The notes: generated by a model not told the origin, from the sequence alone. Counted from the first letter of the stretch, positions 19,225-29,850 are shown. The stretch is DNA of 64,000 nt from Brevibacillus laterosporus DSM 25 (GCF_002706795.1 NZ_CP017705.1:2575001-2639000), one strand, 5' to 3'. Translations and numbers: made by a program.

Positions 19225-21445
19225 CGAACCATCAGCAAACCGTATTGCAAAAGAACGTCTATACCGTGAACTAGGTTTAACAGATGAAGAATACCAAAGC
19301 GTTGTCCGCTTGCTAGGCAGACAGCCAAATTGGACAGAAATTGGGCTATACAGTGTGATGTGGTCTGAGCACTGTTCTTATAAAAACTCTAAACCAGTGC
19401 TTCGTCGTTTTCCAACCAAAGGTCCTCGTGTTTTGCAAGGACCGGGTGAGGGAGCAGGTATTGTTGATATCGGTGATAATCAAGCTGTAGTTTTTAAAAT
19501 CGAAAGCCATAATCATCCTTCAGCTATCGAACCTTATCAGGGAGCAGCAACCGGTGTTGGTGGTATTATTCGCGATGTATTCTCGATGGGGGCTCGTCCG
19601 GTAGCGTTATTGAATTCCTTACGTTTCGGGGAATTAAAAACACCTCGGGTCAACTATTTATTTAAAAATGTTGTGGCTGGGATTGCAGGGTACGGCAACT
19701 GTATTGGAATTCCTACCGTAGGAGGAGAGATCAGTTTTGATCCAACCTATGAAGGAAATCCACTTGTGAATGCTATGTGTGTGGGGTTAATTGATCATGA
19801 CAAGATTCAAAAAGGTGTAGCTAAAGGAATTGGTAACCCAGTAATATATGTCGGGGCCAGCACTGGTCGGGATGGTATTCATGGTGCTACTTTTGCTTCT
19901 GAGGAACTGAGTGAGGAATCAGAGAAAAAACGTCCTGCTGTGCAGGTTGGCGATCCTTTTATGGAAAAATTACTATTGGAAGCTTGCCTCGAGTTAATTG
20001 AAACAGGTGCAGTTACAGGTATACAGGATATGGGAGCGGCGGGCCTTACCTCATCAAGCGCAGAAATGGCCTCCAAAGCAGGTAACGGAATTGAAATGAA
20101 TTTAGATGTAGTACCTCAGCGTGAAAAAGGGATGAGCGCTTATGAAATGATGCTATCCGAATCACAAGAGCGCATGCTGGTAGTCGTAGAAAAGGGAAGA
20201 GAGTCAGAGGTTACAGCCATTTTTGAAAAATGGGGACTCTATTCCGCAGAAATTGGGCGTGTAACGGATGATGGCATGTTGCGCTTACTTCATCATGGCG
20301 AAATTGTTGCCAATGTACCAGTAGATAGCTTAGCAGAAGATGCACCCGTCTATCATAAACCTTCAAAGGTACCTGCTTATTACGAGCAGAATGCAGCTAT
20401 AGATTCTACAGACTTCGAAATGCCAACTGATCTAAATCAAACGCTAGTCCAATTGCTAGCACAACCAACAATTGCTAACAAAGCGTGGGTATATGAGCAA
20501 TATGATCACATTGTTCGTGCCTCAACTGCTGTAACGCCAGGTTCGGATGCAGCAGTGGTGATGATCCGTGGAACTCGTAAGGCGCTGGCTATGAGTACGG
20601 ATTGTAATGGTCGATATGTTTATCTTGATCCAGAAGTGGGTGGAGCAATCGCGGTTGCCGAATCAGCACGGAATGTGGTTTGTTCGGGTGCTGAGCCATT
20701 AGCTATCACAGACTGCCTGAACTTTGGAAATCCAGAAAAACCAGAGGTTTTCTGGCAATTTGAGAAAGCGGTAGAAGGTATGAGTGCTGCATGCAACGCA
20801 TTGTCTACTCCGGTTATTGGCGGAAATGTTTCACTCTACAACGAACGTAGTGGTGAGGCAATTTATCCCACACCGGTAGTTGGAATGGTTGGTCTTATTA
20901 CAGACGTGGACCATATTACGACACAAGAGTTTAAACAAGAGGGAGACATCATTTTGTTGTTGGGTGAAACTCACGCAGAAGTAGGTGGCTCAGAGTATCA
21001 AAAGCTACTGACAAGTAACATCTCCGGTCGCCCTCCACAAATTCATTTGGAAAAGGAAGCAAATGTTCAAAAAGTAGTGTTGTCTGCAATTCGCGCAGGG
21101 TATGTACAATCAGCTCACGACTTGGCGGAGGGTGGATTGGCTGTCGCTCTTGCTGAGAGCTGCTTTGGAAAAGAGATTGGGGCAACGATTGACCTAACTG
21201 ACGACTTACGCGCTGATCTGGCACTATTTAGCGAGTCACAATCACGTATTCTAGTGAGTACAACGCAAGACAATGTTAATCAAGTGAAACGGATAGCAGA
21301 AGAGCAGGGAGTGGCTTGCCAAGTACTAGGTACAACAGGATTAGACCATTTGGTTATCACACATCAAGGCAAAGAAATCGTGAACGCATCACTTACTCGC
21401 CTAAAATCAGCATGGAAGGATGCGATACCATGTTTGATCCAATAA
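19205..21445 (+). CDS. purL: phosphoribosylformylglycinamidine synthase, PurL subunit
   Basis: Synthetase subunit (746 aa, small Gram-positive form) that converts FGAR to FGAM with ATP and ammonia from PurQ. Contains [14 protein letters not shown] and [20 protein letters not shown], the conserved catalytic and nucleotide segments. An ATG at 19184 is in frame, but the GTG at 19205 is preceded by GGAGGG at a proper distance and gives the usual N-terminus. It overlaps purQ at the start and purF at the end. Confidence 0.97.
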   Translation: MSQLTHNEPSANRIAKERLYRELGLTDEEYQSVVRLLGRQPNWTEIGLYSVMWSEHCSYKNSKPVLRRFPTKGPRVLQGPGEGAGIVDIGDNQAVVFKIESHNHPSAIEPYQGAATGVGGIIRDVFSMGARPVALLNSLRFGELKTPRVNYLFKNVVAGIAGYGNCIGIPTVGGEISFDPTYEGNPLVNAMCVGLIDHDKIQKGVAKGIGNPVIYVGASTGRDGIHGATFASEELSEESEKKRPAVQVGDPFMEKLLLEACLELIETGAVTGIQDMGAAGLTSSSAEMASKAGNGIEMNLDVVPQREKGMSAYEMMLSESQERMLVVVEKGRESEVTAIFEKWGLYSAEIGRVTDDGMLRLLHHGEIVANVPVDSLAEDAPVYHKPSKVPAYYEQNAAIDSTDFEMPTDLNQTLVQLLAQPTIANKAWVYEQYDHIVRASTAVTPGSDAAVVMIRGTRKALAMSTDCNGRYVYLDPEVGGAIAVAESARNVVCSGAEPLAITDCLNFGNPEKPEVFWQFEKAVEGMSAACNALSTPVIGGNVSLYNERSGEAIYPTPVVGMVGLITDVDHITTQEFKQEGDIILLLGETHAEVGGSEYQKLLTSNISGRPPQIHLEKEANVQKVVLSAIRAGYVQSAHDLAEGGLAVALAESCFGKEIGATIDLTDDLRADLALFSESQSRILVSTTQDNVNQVKRIAEEQGVACQVLGTTGLDHLVITHQGKEIVNASLTRLKSAWKDAIPCLIQ

Positions 21446-22854
21446 TCTGGGATAAGTTAAATGAAGAGTGCGGTGTTTTTGGAATATACAATCACAAGGA
21501 GGCAGCCCCACTTACTTATTTGGGGCTGCATGCTCTTCAACACCGTGGTCAGGAGAGCGCCGGAATCTGTTCATCCGATGGAGAAAAATGGTATAAGCAT
21601 CGTGGAATGGGATTAGTAAGTGAAGCGTTTGGGCAAGGAGAATTAGCTAAGTTCCATGGGCATTTAGCTATTGGACATACACGTTATACTACACAAGGCT
21701 CAAGTAGGATTGAAAATGCACAACCTTTATTTTTTAATTATGCACAAGGTAGCATGGCTGTTGCTCACAATGGAAATTTGGTAAACGCAGGAGTTATTCG
21801 CAAGGAACTGGAGAAAAAAGGCTCTATTTTTCAAACAACCAGCGATACAGAAGTGATTGCGCATCTTATTGCCCGTTCATCGAAGAAGGATTTACCTTCC
21901 GCGGTTAAGGAGGCCTTACAGGAAATTAAAGGCGCCTATGCTCTTTTGGTAATGAACGAGGATCAGTTAATTGTAGCGCTTGATCCAAATGGATTACGAC
22001 CACTATCGCTTGGAACATTGGGAGAAGCGATTGTAGTTGCTTCAGAAACCTGCGCTTTTGATATCGTAGGAGGTTCCTATTGGCGTGAGATCGAGCCAGG
22101 TGAGTTATTGGTTATTGATCAGCATGGTATCCAATCCCACCGATTTGCACCGAAAATAAACCGTACGCTATGTACTTTCGAATATATTTATTTTGCACGA
22201 CCAGATAGTGACATTGATGGTATTAATGTACACATGGCTCGTAAACGACTTGGGAAGCAATTAGCTTATGAAGCACCAGCAGAAGGTGATGTGGTAATCG
22301 GTGTACCCGATTCTAGTACTTCAGCGGCGATTGGTTTTGCTGAGGCGACAGGCATTCCATATGAGATTGGTTTTATTAAAAACCGTTATGTTGGTCGCAC
22401 CTTTATTCAGCCTTCTCAAGAGTTACGTGAGCGTGGAGTTCACATGAAATTGTCAGTAGTTCGTAAAGTTGTAGAAGGTAAACGAGTGATCATGATTGAT
22501 GATTCGATCGTACGCGGAACGACGAGTAGTCGTATTGTACAGATGCTACGAGATGCAGGAGCTGCTGAAGTCCATGTTCGAATCAGTTCCCCACCTGTAA
22601 AAAATCCGTGTTTTTATGGAATTGATACATCATCCTTTGATGAATTGATTGCATCGAATAAATCTGTTGAAGAGATTCGGCAGTATATTGGAGCGGATTC
22701 ATTAACCTTTATGACACCACAGGGCATGATTGATGCTATTGGGCGTATAGACAGTGATAAAGCACCGAATCGGGGGCATTGTCTGGCTTGCTTTACAGGT
22801 AATTACCCGACGGAGGTTAACTTCGAGGAAGCCTTACCAATCACGAAATGCTAG
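21430..22854 (+). CDS. purF: amidophosphoribosyltransferase
   Basis: First committed enzyme of purine synthesis: PRPP plus glutamine to phosphoribosylamine. It is the Bacillus-type, iron-sulfur form (474 aa). A short propeptide ending NEE precedes the nucleophile CGVFGIYN. The PRPP loop is [13 protein letters not shown]. The four cluster Cys are in [16 protein letters not shown] and GHCLACF. Start ATG at 21430 has GGAAGGATG upstream and overlaps purL by 16 nt; the longer ORF from 21316 is not used. The Fe-S cluster suggests oxygen-sensitive turnover as in B. subtilis. Confidence 0.97.
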   Translation: MFDPIIWDKLNEECGVFGIYNHKEAAPLTYLGLHALQHRGQESAGICSSDGEKWYKHRGMGLVSEAFGQGELAKFHGHLAIGHTRYTTQGSSRIENAQPLFFNYAQGSMAVAHNGNLVNAGVIRKELEKKGSIFQTTSDTEVIAHLIARSSKKDLPSAVKEALQEIKGAYALLVMNEDQLIVALDPNGLRPLSLGTLGEAIVVASETCAFDIVGGSYWREIEPGELLVIDQHGIQSHRFAPKINRTLCTFEYIYFARPDSDIDGINVHMARKRLGKQLAYEAPAEGDVVIGVPDSSTSAAIGFAEATGIPYEIGFIKNRYVGRTFIQPSQELRERGVHMKLSVVRKVVEGKRVIMIDDSIVRGTTSSRIVQMLRDAGAAEVHVRISSPPVKNPCFYGIDTSSFDELIASNKSVEEIRQYIGADSLTFMTPQGMIDAIGRIDSDKAPNRGHCLACFTGNYPTEVNFEEALPITKC

Positions 22855-22870
22855 AAGGGAGCGATTACAG

Positions 22871-23914
22871 ATGAGTCAAGCATATAAAGAAGCTGGTGTT
22901 GATATCGCTGCCGGCAATGAAGCGGTTGAGCGAATGAAAAAACACGTTAAACGCACGTTTCGTCCCGAAGTGATGAGTGGACTCGGTGGATTTGGTGCCT
23001 TGTTCCGTCTAAATGTAGCAGAGTATAAGCAGCCCGTGCTTGTATCTGGAACCGATGGTGTAGGGACTAAGCTAAAGCTCGCTTTTCAAATGGATCAACA
23101 TGATACAATTGGCATTGATGCAGTAGCGATGTGTGTCAATGATGTTGTGGTACAAGGTGCTGAGCCTTTATATTTTTTAGATTATGTTGCATGTGATAAG
23201 GTAATCCCGATGAAGCTGGAATCCATTGTGAAGGGAATTGCGGACGGCTGTGAGCAAGCGGGCTGTGCCCTGATTGGTGGAGAAACGGCTGAGATGCCTG
23301 GTATGTATGCAGGTGGAGAATATGATATCGCTGGTTTTACTGTTGGGGTTGTTGAGGAATCAAAAATAATTGATGGAAGTAACATACAAGCAGGGGATAT
23401 GTTAATCGGTATTACATCAAGTGGTGTTCACAGTAATGGATTTTCTTTGGTACGAAAGGTATTGTTGCAGGATGCTGGATTTTCGTTGCACGATCAAATA
23501 GAAGGTTTTGAAAAAAGTTTAGGTGAGGTCTTACTCACTCCCACAAAGATTTATGTCAAACCAATTTTGTCCTTATTAAAACAGGTTGATGTTAAAGGAA
23601 TGGCGCATATTACGGGTGGTGGATTTACGGAGAACATTCCACGAATGCTACCGGATGGACTACAAGCTTCCATTACATTAGGGAGCTGGCCAGTATTACC
23701 GATTTTTAAATTGATCGAAAAAACAGGTAATATCAACCAGCAGGACATGTTCCTTACTTTTAACATGGGAATTGGAATGGTACTTGCTGTAGCCCAGAAG
23801 GATGCTGAGTACGTATTAAAAATGCTTCAGGAAGCTGGAGAGGAAGCGTATCTGATTGGGGATGTACAGCAAGGCGACAGTGGGGTTGTATATGTGGAAG
23901 GGGAGCACCGATGA
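22871..23914 (+). CDS. purM: phosphoribosylformylglycinamidine cyclo-ligase
   Basis: AIR synthetase (347 aa) closes the imidazole ring of FGAM with ATP. Contains [14 protein letters not shown], the segment [17 protein letters not shown] and [13 protein letters not shown]. The ATG at 22871 has AAGGGAG upstream and gives the family start [12 protein letters not shown]; the in-frame extension to 22754 lies within purF and is rejected. Overlaps purN by 4 nt (ATGA). Confidence 0.97.
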   Translation: MSQAYKEAGVDIAAGNEAVERMKKHVKRTFRPEVMSGLGGFGALFRLNVAEYKQPVLVSGTDGVGTKLKLAFQMDQHDTIGIDAVAMCVNDVVVQGAEPLYFLDYVACDKVIPMKLESIVKGIADGCEQAGCALIGGETAEMPGMYAGGEYDIAGFTVGVVEESKIIDGSNIQAGDMLIGITSSGVHSNGFSLVRKVLLQDAGFSLHDQIEGFEKSLGEVLLTPTKIYVKPILSLLKQVDVKGMAHITGGGFTENIPRMLPDGLQASITLGSWPVLPIFKLIEKTGNINQQDMFLTFNMGIGMVLAVAQKDAEYVLKMLQEAGEEAYLIGDVQQGDSGVVYVEGEHR

Positions 23915-24516
23915 GGATAGCGGTGTTTGCTTCAGGAAGCGGATCTAACTTTGAAACGATTGTGCAAGCGACTCGAGATGGACGTCTTCCTTCCTTAGAG
24001 GTAGCTTTGTTAGTCTGCGATCAAGCTAAAGCATATGCGATTAAGAGAGCAGAGCGGCTGGGAATTCCTGTGTACTTGTTTTCAGCCAAGGATTATATAT
24101 CGAAGGAAGCGTTTGAACAAGAGATTTTAGCTCAATTGAAGCTATTAGAAATTGAATTTATTGTACTAGCTGGCTATATGCGATTGATAGGAAATGTATT
24201 GCTTACCGGCTATGAAGGGCGGATGATCAATCTGCATCCGTCTCTATTACCGGCATTCCCAGGAAAAAATGCTATTAAGCAAGCATGGGAGTACGGGGTA
24301 AAAGTGATGGGAGTGACTGTTCATTATGTCGACGAGGGAATGGACACAGGTTCCATCATTGACCAAGAAGTCATTTTTGTTCACAAGAATGATACGATAG
24401 AGAGCTTAGAACAAAAGATACATGAAATAGAGCATAGGCTGTTGGTTCGTGTGTTACAAAATATTAGTGAAGAAGCCCTGATAGGAATAGAAGGTAAGGG
24501 GAATCTATCTAGCTGA
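23911..24516 (+). CDS. purN: phosphoribosylglycinamide formyltransferase
   Basis: GAR transformylase (201 aa) that uses 10-formyl-THF. N-terminal [13 protein letters not shown], the active-site segment [15 protein letters not shown] and [17 protein letters not shown] are all present. The start overlaps the purM stop. Last gene of this unit; a strong terminator follows, whereas in B. subtilis purH and purD come next. Confidence 0.97.
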   Translation: MRIAVFASGSGSNFETIVQATRDGRLPSLEVALLVCDQAKAYAIKRAERLGIPVYLFSAKDYISKEAFEQEILAQLKLLEIEFIVLAGYMRLIGNVLLTGYEGRMINLHPSLLPAFPGKNAIKQAWEYGVKVMGVTVHYVDEGMDTGSIIDQEVIFVHKNDTIESLEQKIHEIEHRLLVRVLQNISEEALIGIEGKGNLSS

Positions 24517-24540
24517 ACAACCTGGTGTAGCAACATAATT

Positions 24541-24578
24541 AAAGCGTTCTCCTTCAGGATGAAGGAAAACGCTTTTCT
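24541..24578 (+). terminator. intrinsic terminator after purN
   Basis: AAAGCGTTCTCCTT and GAAGGAAAACGCTTTT form a 12-14 bp stem with a T-run. Ends the purC-purN transcript. Confidence 0.85.
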
Positions 24579-24714
24579 GTGTTTGATTCGTATCGGAGTA
24601 GAATGATCTCAACCACCTAAAAGTATCTTTCCACGACTTTCCCACTCACCAACTGCTTGCCTCATTCATACGATAAAGTAAGTGGGCACGCACACAAGGA
24701 GGCGAACAACTGGA

Positions 24715-25161
24715 ATGGCAGATATCGTATCCAATTTGCTGAGCAAGCTTAGTGAGCGAACAGGCAGAGAGTGGAGCATTCATGACATTTATCGTTTGGC
24801 GCAAAAGCTACCTGAAGTAAATAGTCAAAATATAACTTCAGTACTAAATGAGATATCTGACATGGGATTGAACGTGTCCAAAGAGGCACGTGATCAGGTA
24901 TTAACTAAAGTAAAAAACAAGGATTATACAGGAATTAAAAATGAAGTGCTACAACATCCTGTTGATGAGGAAGAATCACCTACCGAATGTAGCATGGATA
25001 AAAAAGAGAAAAAAGCAAAAAAAGAGAACAAAGCAAGTCAAAAAGCAAAAGGAGAATCTGCAAAAGTTGCTTTGCATCAAAAATCGAGAAAAGGATCTGA
25101 AGGTCTCTATCATAGTGAAAAAAAACTAAGTAAAAAAAAAGAAAAAAAGAAGCGTGTGTAA
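24715..25161 (+). CDS. SpoVIF-like protein with lysine-rich tail
   Basis: 148 aa. Residues 1-80 (SNLLSKLSERTGREWSIHDI, then RLAQKLPEVN and SKEARDQVLTKVKNKD) resemble the stage VI sporulation protein F family, small spore proteins of about 85 aa. The second half is an extremely charged tail dominated by Lys with Glu and Ser, ending in a near-continuous Lys run. AAGGAGG at 24696-24702 precedes the ATG at 24715 by 12 nt; an in-frame GTG at 24682 lies upstream of that site and is less likely. The family assignment is from memory of the motif, so moderate. The tail may bind nucleic acid or spore polymers. Confidence 0.6.
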   Translation: MADIVSNLLSKLSERTGREWSIHDIYRLAQKLPEVNSQNITSVLNEISDMGLNVSKEARDQVLTKVKNKDYTGIKNEVLQHPVDEEESPTECSMDKKEKKAKKENKASQKAKGESAKVALHQKSRKGSEGLYHSEKKLSKKKEKKKRV

Positions 25162-25171
25162 AATAAAGGAA

Positions 25172-25204
25172 AACCGTACAGCCCGCGTTATGGGAGGTAC
25201 GGTT
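25172..25204 (-). terminator. terminator of hemAT
   Basis: AACCGTAC and GTACGGTT form a perfect 8-bp stem. On the minus strand it is followed by a T-rich stretch, so it fits the end of hemAT; on the plus strand it may also end the SpoVIF-like gene. Confidence 0.65.
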
Positions 25205-25221
25205 ATTCCTAGCAAAGGTTT

Positions 25222-26541
25222 CTATAACGTATCCATTACCTCAGATAGGTTCTCTGCTGAATGTGCGACATGAGAAACAGCCTGATTCATTTCTTCAATT
25301 ACGCGTGAAAAAGTGACAAGCTCTTGTTCAATCAGGTTGCTACGTTCCTTACTAATACTGACCGCTTTTTGGATATTTGCAAAAAAGCAGGTTATTTCGC
25401 TCATCGAAGACGTAGAGGAAGTAATCAATTCTTCTACACGGTCGAGAAGCGAAGACACTCTGGAGGTTTGATTATTTGTTTTTTCAATCAACTGAGTTAC
25501 ACCAGAGACCGACTTTTTCGTTTGTTCAGCGAGCTTGCGTACTTCATCTGCAACCACAGCGAACCCCCTCCCTTGTTCACCAGCACGAGCTGCCTCGATG
25601 GCTGCATTTAAGGCAAGGAGATTGGTTTGTTCGGCGATACCAGTTACTACACTAACAATTCCACGAATTTGTTCTGAAGTATTTTCTAGGGCTTTCATTT
25701 CGACGGAGATTTCTTTCATACTAGACTGGAGCAGGTCGAATTGGCTTACCTGCTCGTCAAGCTTGTTGGTACCCTCTATGGATAAATTTTGCGCTTCGAT
25801 AGAGGATGCGGTTCCTTTCTTCGCATGAATCACAAATTCGCCAGCTTGAGCACTTAGCTCCTGGACAGCAGCACTCGTTTCTTCAGAGATAGCAGCTAAT
25901 TCCTGAGCGGATTGGTTGACTTTTTCACGGACAATCACTTTCTTATCTTCCTCTAAACCACGTAAACGGTTTATTTCATCTTGGTAAGCCTCCAACACAA
26001 TTTGTTGCTCAATACTTAATAATTTAGTAATTGCTGTCACTGATTTATGGTAATCAGATTTACTGTCTATATGTATGTCTAGCATATTGAACAACGAAAT
26101 GGATAAATCCTGAAAGGCACATAAATACCATTTAGGTAAAAGACCGATTTTTACATGAGCTATGGCAATGCGTTTACGCTGCTGCAGGAAGTTCTCATCA
26201 ATAATACCGTTAAACAATTGTAAAATATGAGTACGCAAAGTTGATTTTAAACGGTCAATGGAGCTGTGGCGTTCAATAATGACCATCAAGGAAGGCTCGT
26301 GCTTCAGATTCTTATAAAATTGATTTACCATCTCATCGATATGTTGTTCAACGAATGGTTGCAGACATCGGGCAATGCGAAGATCAGATTCGGAAAGTTG
26401 AATCATTTCTAATTGTTTCATGACATCGGAATGTTTTGACACGGTTAGAGATACATGCTCTGCATGCGCTTGCTCATCTAGTGAGAATGCTTTCTTATTG
26501 TGGTTAGAACCAAAAAATGCGGAAAAAGGTTTGGCGCACAT
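25222..26541 (-). CDS. hemAT: globin-coupled aerotaxis transducer HemAT
   Basis: Soluble methyl-accepting chemoreceptor with an N-terminal heme-globin sensor for oxygen. Residues about 30-190 form the globin domain; the proximal His is His129 in [16 protein letters not shown], as in B. subtilis HemAT. The C-terminal half is a chemoreceptor signalling domain with the hairpin tip [20 protein letters not shown]. 439 aa (B. subtilis 432). The ORF runs 80 codons further up to 26781, into an insertion sequence, but the ATG at 26541 has GGGGGG upstream. An IS3-family element is inserted 103 nt before the start, which may have changed its promoter. Confidence 0.93.
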   Translation of the reverse strand: MCAKPFSAFFGSNHNKKAFSLDEQAHAEHVSLTVSKHSDVMKQLEMIQLSESDLRIARCLQPFVEQHIDEMVNQFYKNLKHEPSLMVIIERHSSIDRLKSTLRTHILQLFNGIIDENFLQQRKRIAIAHVKIGLLPKWYLCAFQDLSISLFNMLDIHIDSKSDYHKSVTAITKLLSIEQQIVLEAYQDEINRLRGLEEDKKVIVREKVNQSAQELAAISEETSAAVQELSAQAGEFVIHAKKGTASSIEAQNLSIEGTNKLDEQVSQFDLLQSSMKEISVEMKALENTSEQIRGIVSVVTGIAEQTNLLALNAAIEAARAGEQGRGFAVVADEVRKLAEQTKKSVSGVTQLIEKTNNQTSRVSSLLDRVEELITSSTSSMSEITCFFANIQKAVSISKERSNLIEQELVTFSRVIEEMNQAVSHVAHSAENLSEVMDTL

Positions 26542-26655
26542 GAAATACCCCCCGGAATAATGAGACAGCAGTTTTTGATCTGATTGTCCGTTGCAATCTC
26601 TTTTGATTGTAATATATATAATATAAAATAAGTGATTCCCTATCATATGAACTGT

Positions 26656-26705
26656 GACCCGTAAGATGGACATTTTGAAAAAAGTGACCTTCTTACGGGT
26701 CTTTT
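26656..26705 (+). terminator. terminator in the left end of IS element A
   Basis: GACCCGTAAGA (26656-26666) and TCTTACGGGTC (26691-26701) make a perfect 11-bp stem followed by TTTT. Its position just inside the IS end would stop outside transcription from reading into the transposase. Confidence 0.75.
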
Positions 26706-26746
26706 GTGTTTTAATCAACTTATTAAAATAAAGCGAGGAAAGAATT

Positions 26747-27184
26747 GTGGGAAAAACAAGAGCTAATTCAAAGGTTTTCACGGAACAAGAAATGAAACAT
26801 CTTGAAGCTAACCCTTATGTTCAGCATGTAACGTACAAAAGTATTACTTATGCACCAGCATTTAAGGTAGCAGCTGTCAAAGCGTATCAAGAGGGACAAA
26901 CACCTATGGAAATTTTTTGTGGTGCTGGTTTTGACATAGACGTTATTGGTCATGACAAACCAAAAACATGCTTAAAACGTTGGCGTAATGTGTATCAAAT
27001 TCATGGAGAGATCGGCCTTTTAGAAGAACAACGAGGAAAGAAAAGTACGGGTAGACCCTCGACAACGGAGTTGTCCGTAGAGGAAAAGCTTAAACGAGCT
27101 GAGGCGCGTATCAAGTTTTTAGAGGCGGAGAACGACTTTTTAAAAAAGCTCGACGCGCTCGAAAAGCAGAAGTTGCAGAGGTAA
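26747..27184 (+). CDS. IS3-family transposase OrfA (element A)
   Basis: 145-aa DNA-binding OrfA with a helix-turn-helix region and a C-terminal leucine-zipper-like coiled coil ([21 protein letters not shown]). GTG start at 26747 with GAGGAAAG upstream. Near its 3' end the heptamer A-AAA-AAG at 27142-27148 is in the correct phase for -1 ribosomal slippage, which would fuse OrfA to OrfB without meeting a stop. Confidence 0.88.
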   Translation: MGKTRANSKVFTEQEMKHLEANPYVQHVTYKSITYAPAFKVAAVKAYQEGQTPMEIFCGAGFDIDVIGHDKPKTCLKRWRNVYQIHGEIGLLEEQRGKKSTGRPSTTELSVEEKLKRAEARIKFLEAENDFLKKLDALEKQKLQR

Positions 27185-28068
27185 CGTTATCCCCCTCCGA
27201 GCGCTATCAAATCATTAATCGCACCATACGTCAGTACAATTTGCGTGATGTAACACGATATCTTTGTAAACTTGCATGTGTTAGTGCGAGTGGCTACTAC
27301 CGTTGGCTTCGTGCGGAGAAAACTAGACAGCTACGAGAGGATGCGGACGAGCATGACATTAAACTTATCAAGAAGCACTTTGACGCTCTTCGTGGTAAAG
27401 CAGGAGCATTAGTTATTAAGATGCGACTTGAGCGTGAAAGTGGAGTGATCATGAATCATAAAAAGATTCGTCGATTGATGCGAAAGTATAAACTTGTTGC
27501 TACCATTCGCCAAGCCAATCCCTATAGAAAATTAGCTAAGGCAACGCAAGAGCACCAAACATGTCCCAACCTGTTGCAGCGTCAGTTTGATCAGGGAGAA
27601 CCTGAAAAAGTACTGCTCACCGATATTACGTATATGTATTACGGTAATGGTCAATGTGCCTACCTGTCGGTAGTCAAGGATGGGGCAACAAAACAGATTT
27701 TAGCTCACTATCTTTCTTCTTCTTTAAAGCTTCCATTGGTGAGGATTACTTTGAAACGACTGTTCCAACGTCTAGATGGCAACATTCACCCCGAAGCCAT
27801 TCTACACTCAGACCAAGGTCTGCATTATACCCACTTTAAAACCCGTCGCTTAATCAGGAAAGCAGGCTTTAGGCAGTCCATGTCCCGTAAGGGAAACTGT
27901 TGGGATAATGCTTCCATGGAAACTTTTTTTGGTCATATGAAAGACGATTTGGAATATAAGACATGTCAAACGATACAAGAGTTGAGGGATCGAGTAGACA
28001 GTTACATTGATTATTACAATTCTGAACGTTACCAGTGGTCATTAAAAAAGATGACCCCTGATGAATGA
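27148..28068 (+). pseudogene. IS3-family transposase OrfB (element A), 3' end cut by nested IS
   Basis: DDE integrase reached by a -1 frameshift at 27142-27148; the frame is open from there, and a TTG at 27241 is the first internal start codon. Catalytic D, D and E are in LLTDITYMYY, LHSDQGLHYT and ASMETFFGHMK. The frame stops at once after KKMTPDE because element B is inserted there. Joining 28065 to 29368 restores the usual ending (FRSHLLAA then stop), so the last eight codons are missing. Activity may be lost or reduced. Confidence 0.85.
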
Positions 28069-28108
28069 TCTTGCCCCTGTCAAGTAGACAACTTTAAACA
28101 AGCCCCAT

Positions 28109-29008
28109 CTAGGCTACCTGAGTTCGGTATTCTATCGGACTCAGGTTTTTTAATCGAGATTGAAACCGTTGCTGATTATAGAAATTAATGTAACCGTGAA
28201 GAGCTTCTTCCACTTCTTTATCTGTTTGAAACGAATGAAGGTACAAACACTCTGTTTTTAAATGCCCAAAGAACCCCTCAATACAGGCGTTATCTAAACA
28301 GTTACCTTTTCTAGACATACTTGCTACGATTTTATATTGCTGAAGGAACTGGTTATACTGCTTTGAGGTGTACTGGTATCCTTGATCACTGTGTAGGAGG
28401 ACTCCGCTTACATCCCGCTTTTTAATCGCTAATTTTACGGTATCCATTACGAGTCGTAAATCATTACGTTTGCTTGTTTTGTAGGCAACAACTTCGTTGT
28501 TATACATGTCGTATATGACAGACAGATAAAGACGGCGACCATTAAATAGTATGTAGGTAATATCTGTAGCCCATTTCTCATTTGGCCGTGAGGCGCAAAA
28601 ATTTCGATTCAGCTTGTTTTCGGAGATGACAACCTTCTCTTTGCGCCCAAAGAATTTTCGTTTTTTACGGATTAGCGCTTGTATCCCAAGTTCCTTCATA
28701 ATGCGATACACACGTTTATGATTGACTTTTAGCCCGTACCTTCTAAATAACCACACTTTTATTCGGGGATACCCGTAAATACCTTTGACCTCTTGATGAC
28801 ACTCCATGATCATTTCTCTTAATTTTTCATTTACCAATTGTTTTGAGGTGGGGTGTTTCTCACGAGAAAGCCACTTGTAAAAACCACTACGAGATACTTT
28901 CGTAATTTTACACAATAAAGTAATAGAATACTTTTTAGACAATTCTTTAATAAGCTCGAAAAAACAGCATTTATCTTTCGGTTTCACCTCTTTTCTAGAC
29001 CTAGCCAC
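28109..29008 (-). CDS. IS3-family transposase OrfB (element B)
   Basis: 299-aa rve-type integrase with the D-D-E triad in KWATDITYILF, LLHSDQGYQYTS and ACIEGFFGHLK. The typical C-terminus LSPIEYRTQVA is intact. The frame begins at a GTG (29008) inside the orfA slip site, so the working product is probably an OrfAB fusion made by -1 frameshifting. An N-terminal HTH_21-like segment (CCFFELIKELSKKY onward) precedes the catalytic core. Confidence 0.92.
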   Translation of the reverse strand: MARSRKEVKPKDKCCFFELIKELSKKYSITLLCKITKVSRSGFYKWLSREKHPTSKQLVNEKLREMIMECHQEVKGIYGYPRIKVWLFRRYGLKVNHKRVYRIMKELGIQALIRKKRKFFGRKEKVVISENKLNRNFCASRPNEKWATDITYILFNGRRLYLSVIYDMYNNEVVAYKTSKRNDLRLVMDTVKLAIKKRDVSGVLLHSDQGYQYTSKQYNQFLQQYKIVASMSRKGNCLDNACIEGFFGHLKTECLYLHSFQTDKEVEEALHGYINFYNQQRFQSRLKNLSPIEYRTQVA

Positions 29009-29292
29009 TTTTTTAAGAATTCGTTCTCTGCACGTAATCGAACTATCTCTTCCTCCGTACTCTCTGGCCTTATTCGTGGTCTTCCTCTAAGAGGATTTTT
29101 TGTTCTCCCGCGTTTTTCATCTAGTCCCTGTATACCTTCCTTTCTATAATGATCAACCCATCTTCTTAAAATAGAAGGGTCACTAATGCCGAGATCCCTT
29201 GTAAGTGTTTTGTACCCTTGTTCACCGCTCAAATAAAGCCGTACGGCTTTTAACTTAAAATCCTTTGAATATGTTTTTCTAATTTCCCCCAT
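28984..29292 (-). CDS. IS3-family transposase OrfA (element B)
   Basis: 102-aa OrfA with a helix-turn-helix (YSKDFKLKAVRLYLSGEQGY region), the linker RGRPRIRPE and a terminal coiled coil. ATG at 29292 with CTAGGAGGGG upstream. The heptamer A-AAA-AAG (minus strand, 29014 to 29008) is in slippage phase, and orfB overlaps the end by 25 nt. Confidence 0.9.
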   Translation of the reverse strand: MGEIRKTYSKDFKLKAVRLYLSGEQGYKTLTRDLGISDPSILRRWVDHYRKEGIQGLDEKRGRTKNPLRGRPRIRPESTEEEIVRLRAENEFLKKWLGLEKR

Positions 29293-29580
29293 AGAAAATT
29301 CCCCTCCTAGTTAATACAGTAAGGGGTCTTGCTTCTTACTGTCTACTAAAAGGGGATAATATCAGAATTCAGAAGTCATCTTTTAGCTGCCTAGTTAGGT
29401 ATTCTTTTAAAACTGTCTACAAATAGGGTCACAGTTCACATATAGAACTATAGTAGCTTCTATTTAAAATTAATATATCCTCTAGTTATATCGGTACCTT
29501 TTTTGTAAAAAGTAAGGTGTTTATACAGTTTCAGTATTTTATTTGTAAATAAGAATGTCAAGTGGTCGTGAGGTGAGAAC

Positions 29581-29850
29581 ATGAACTCATTTTGGCGATT
29601 TATTACTTCCTATTTTGTTGCCACACTGATATGGGTACTTATGTGGAGTAAAGCTGAGGGAATGATACCTGCTATTCAAGTAGCCTGGTTTACCATCGGT
29701 GTTGTATCTGGATCTATTTTAATCATGAATGTAAAAAACACATACCCAAGAAACCAACAAATCCTTTATCTGTTACTCGGCTGGCTGAGTATTTATGCAA
29801 CCATTCATTTATTCGAATGGAAGCTAAAGGTGATAATCATGGCCTTTTGA
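29581..29850 (+). CDS. small hypothetical membrane protein (89 aa)
   Basis: Not recognised. The protein is almost wholly hydrophobic, with about three membrane helices separated by short polar loops (WSKAEG, NVKNTYPRNQQ, FEWKLK). ATG is preceded by CGTGAGGTGAGAAC, a good ribosome binding site. It lies just right of the nested IS pair and converges with a 50-residue membrane protein gene. Function unknown; real on the strength of its ribosome site and membrane topology. Confidence 0.65.
   Translation: MNSFWRFITSYFVATLIWVLMWSKAEGMIPAIQVAWFTIGVVSGSILIMNVKNTYPRNQQILYLLLGWLSIYATIHLFEWKLKVIIMAF

Larger units (their letters stand above)
28066..29364 (-). mobile_element. IS3-family element B, nested inside element A
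   Basis: A 1,299-bp IS on the minus strand. Its ends are TGATCTTGCCCCTGTCAAG (from 28066) and, read inward from the other side, TGATATTATCCCCTTTTAG (from 29364). Both continue into TAGACA, so the imperfect inverted repeats are about 25 bp. A 3-bp target duplication GAA flanks it (28063-28065 and 29365-29367). It carries orfA and orfB with the same A-AAA-AAG slip site. Both ORFs look intact, so it may still move. Confidence 0.93.
26648..29438 (+). mobile_element. IS3-family element A, interrupted by a second IS
   Basis: Ends TGAACTGTGACCC (26648-26660) and GGGTCACAGTTCA (29426-29438) are perfect 13-bp inverted repeats, and the similarity continues imperfectly inward. The 4-bp target duplication CATA flanks it at 26644-26647 and 29439-29442. 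Without the nested element the IS is 1,489 bp. It has an orfA/orfB pair with a frameshift site and a DDE transposase. It lies between hemAT and a small membrane-protein gene, in the gap between purN and purH. Confidence 0.92.

Noticed and set aside
24941-25129. 62-codon plus-strand frame within the Lys-rich gene
   Set aside because: A shadow produced by the A-rich codons of the SpoVIF-like gene.
26542-26781. 80-codon N-terminal extension of HemAT
   Set aside because: It enters the insertion sequence and lacks HemAT similarity. The ATG at 26541 has its own ribosome site.
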